Positions 12,985 to 13,179 of a DNA stretch of 13,179 bases are shown in pieces. The notes beneath the pieces are model-generated. The model saw nothing but the letters and a program-made list of their open reading frames with translations, did not search any database and was not told the origin of the DNA. The number at the start of each line of letters is the position of its first letter. The first letter of the stretch is position 1. The position numbers and the translations under genes were made by a program. Source of the DNA: Luminiphilus sp. (GTDB taxonomy: Bacteria > Pseudomonadota > Gammaproteobacteria > Pseudomonadales > Halieaceae); NCBI GenBank assembly GCA_022425845.1, contig JAKMEU010000211.1, positions 1-13,179 on the forward strand. The letters run 5' to 3'.

Positions 12985-13179
12985 TCGCTTCCTCCGTTGT
13001 CCGGGCTTTAACCCTACTGTCATCCCAGTTGGCGATGACGCGATCGAGGTCACCCTCGGCCTCAAGCGCGGCCTCCTCAAACTGGCCGCGATAGATTTCA
13101 CCCAAATTAATGTTTTCAATAATCAGGTTACGTAGTTTCCAACTGCCGTCGCGGTACTGGCCCATCTGGTACTTGACGG
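12971..13179 (-). CDS. mlaC: MlaC-type periplasmic phospholipid-binding protein (C-terminal end only)
   Basis: The frame is open to the right edge, leaving about 69 C-terminal residues. The segment DGSWKLRNLIIENINLGEIYR matches the conserved end of the MlaC/Ttg2D family (D..WK..D..IEGVS...YR.QF in homologues). A short charged tail follows. MlaC shuttles phospholipids between the outer-membrane MlaA complex and the inner-membrane MlaFEDB transporter, keeping the outer leaflet free of phospholipid. In E. coli and Pseudomonas a STAS-domain gene, mlaB, lies between mlaC and ibaG; here mlaC runs directly into ibaG with a 14-base overlap. The 5' end of the gene and the rest of the mla operon lie beyond the window. 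Confidence 0.88.
   Translation of the reverse strand, partial: VKYQMGQYRDGSWKLRNLIIENINLGEIYRGQFEEAALEAEGDLDRVIANWDDSRVKARTTEEASGSD

Noticed and set aside
12985..13119. 45-codon N-terminal extension of ibaG
   Set aside because: The extension reads another frame of mlaC, and BolA-family proteins begin at the GTG at 12984, which has a GGAGG 6 bases upstream.
1..13179. A defence, mobile or secretion system hidden in the window
   Set aside because: Every sizeable frame with protein-like sequence belongs to a known housekeeping family in conserved order, and no gap is long enough to hide more than a small RNA.

Overview
The window looks like an ordinary, compact stretch of housekeeping chromosome from a moderately GC-rich gammaproteobacterium. 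The gene order (diaA-dolP, sspB-sspA, petABC, rpsI-rplM, zapE, zapG, a DegS/AlgW protease, hisD-hisG-murA-ibaG-mlaC) matches, as far as I remember, the arrangement in Pseudomonas and partly that of E. coli. The protein sequences read as a marine or cellvibrionales-like relative, but the sequence alone does not fix the genus. There are no tRNA or rRNA genes, CRISPR arrays, transposases, phage genes or attachment sites that I can see.

Layout, left to right. A 5'-truncated diaA and the outer-membrane lipoprotein gene dolP run on the plus strand. Facing them on the minus strand is a long block that is read from right to left: rplM-rpsI (ribosomal proteins L13 and S9), then petA (Rieske protein), a fused cytochrome b/cytochrome c1 gene, sspA and sspB. 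To the right of rplM lies zapE (minus), divergent from zapG (plus). A Nif3-like gene (minus) sits between zapG and an algW/degS-type protease gene (plus). The right end is one minus-strand run read mlaC (truncated) > ibaG > murA > hisG > hisD, with overlaps or gaps of under 20 bases throughout.

How the genes fit together. petA plus the b/c1 gene encode the whole catalytic core of the ubiquinol-cytochrome c oxidoreductase. SspA and SspB act in stress transcription and ClpXP adaptor delivery. ZapE and ZapG act at the divisome and envelope. DolP, AlgW and MlaC are envelope maintenance or stress factors. MurA starts peptidoglycan synthesis, and HisG and HisD are the first and last histidine-biosynthesis enzymes.

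The most notable points are the single-ORF fusion of cytochrome b and c1 with the c1 signal peptide kept inside, the absence of mlaB between mlaC and ibaG, a changed GNSGG motif in the AlgW-like protease, two convergent gene pairs with almost no spacer, and a dense nest of competing inverted repeats between rpsI and petA. No non-coding stretch exceeds 300 bases; the longest (about 219 bases, 4660-4878) is described under its own entries. I see no convincing undescribed system here.
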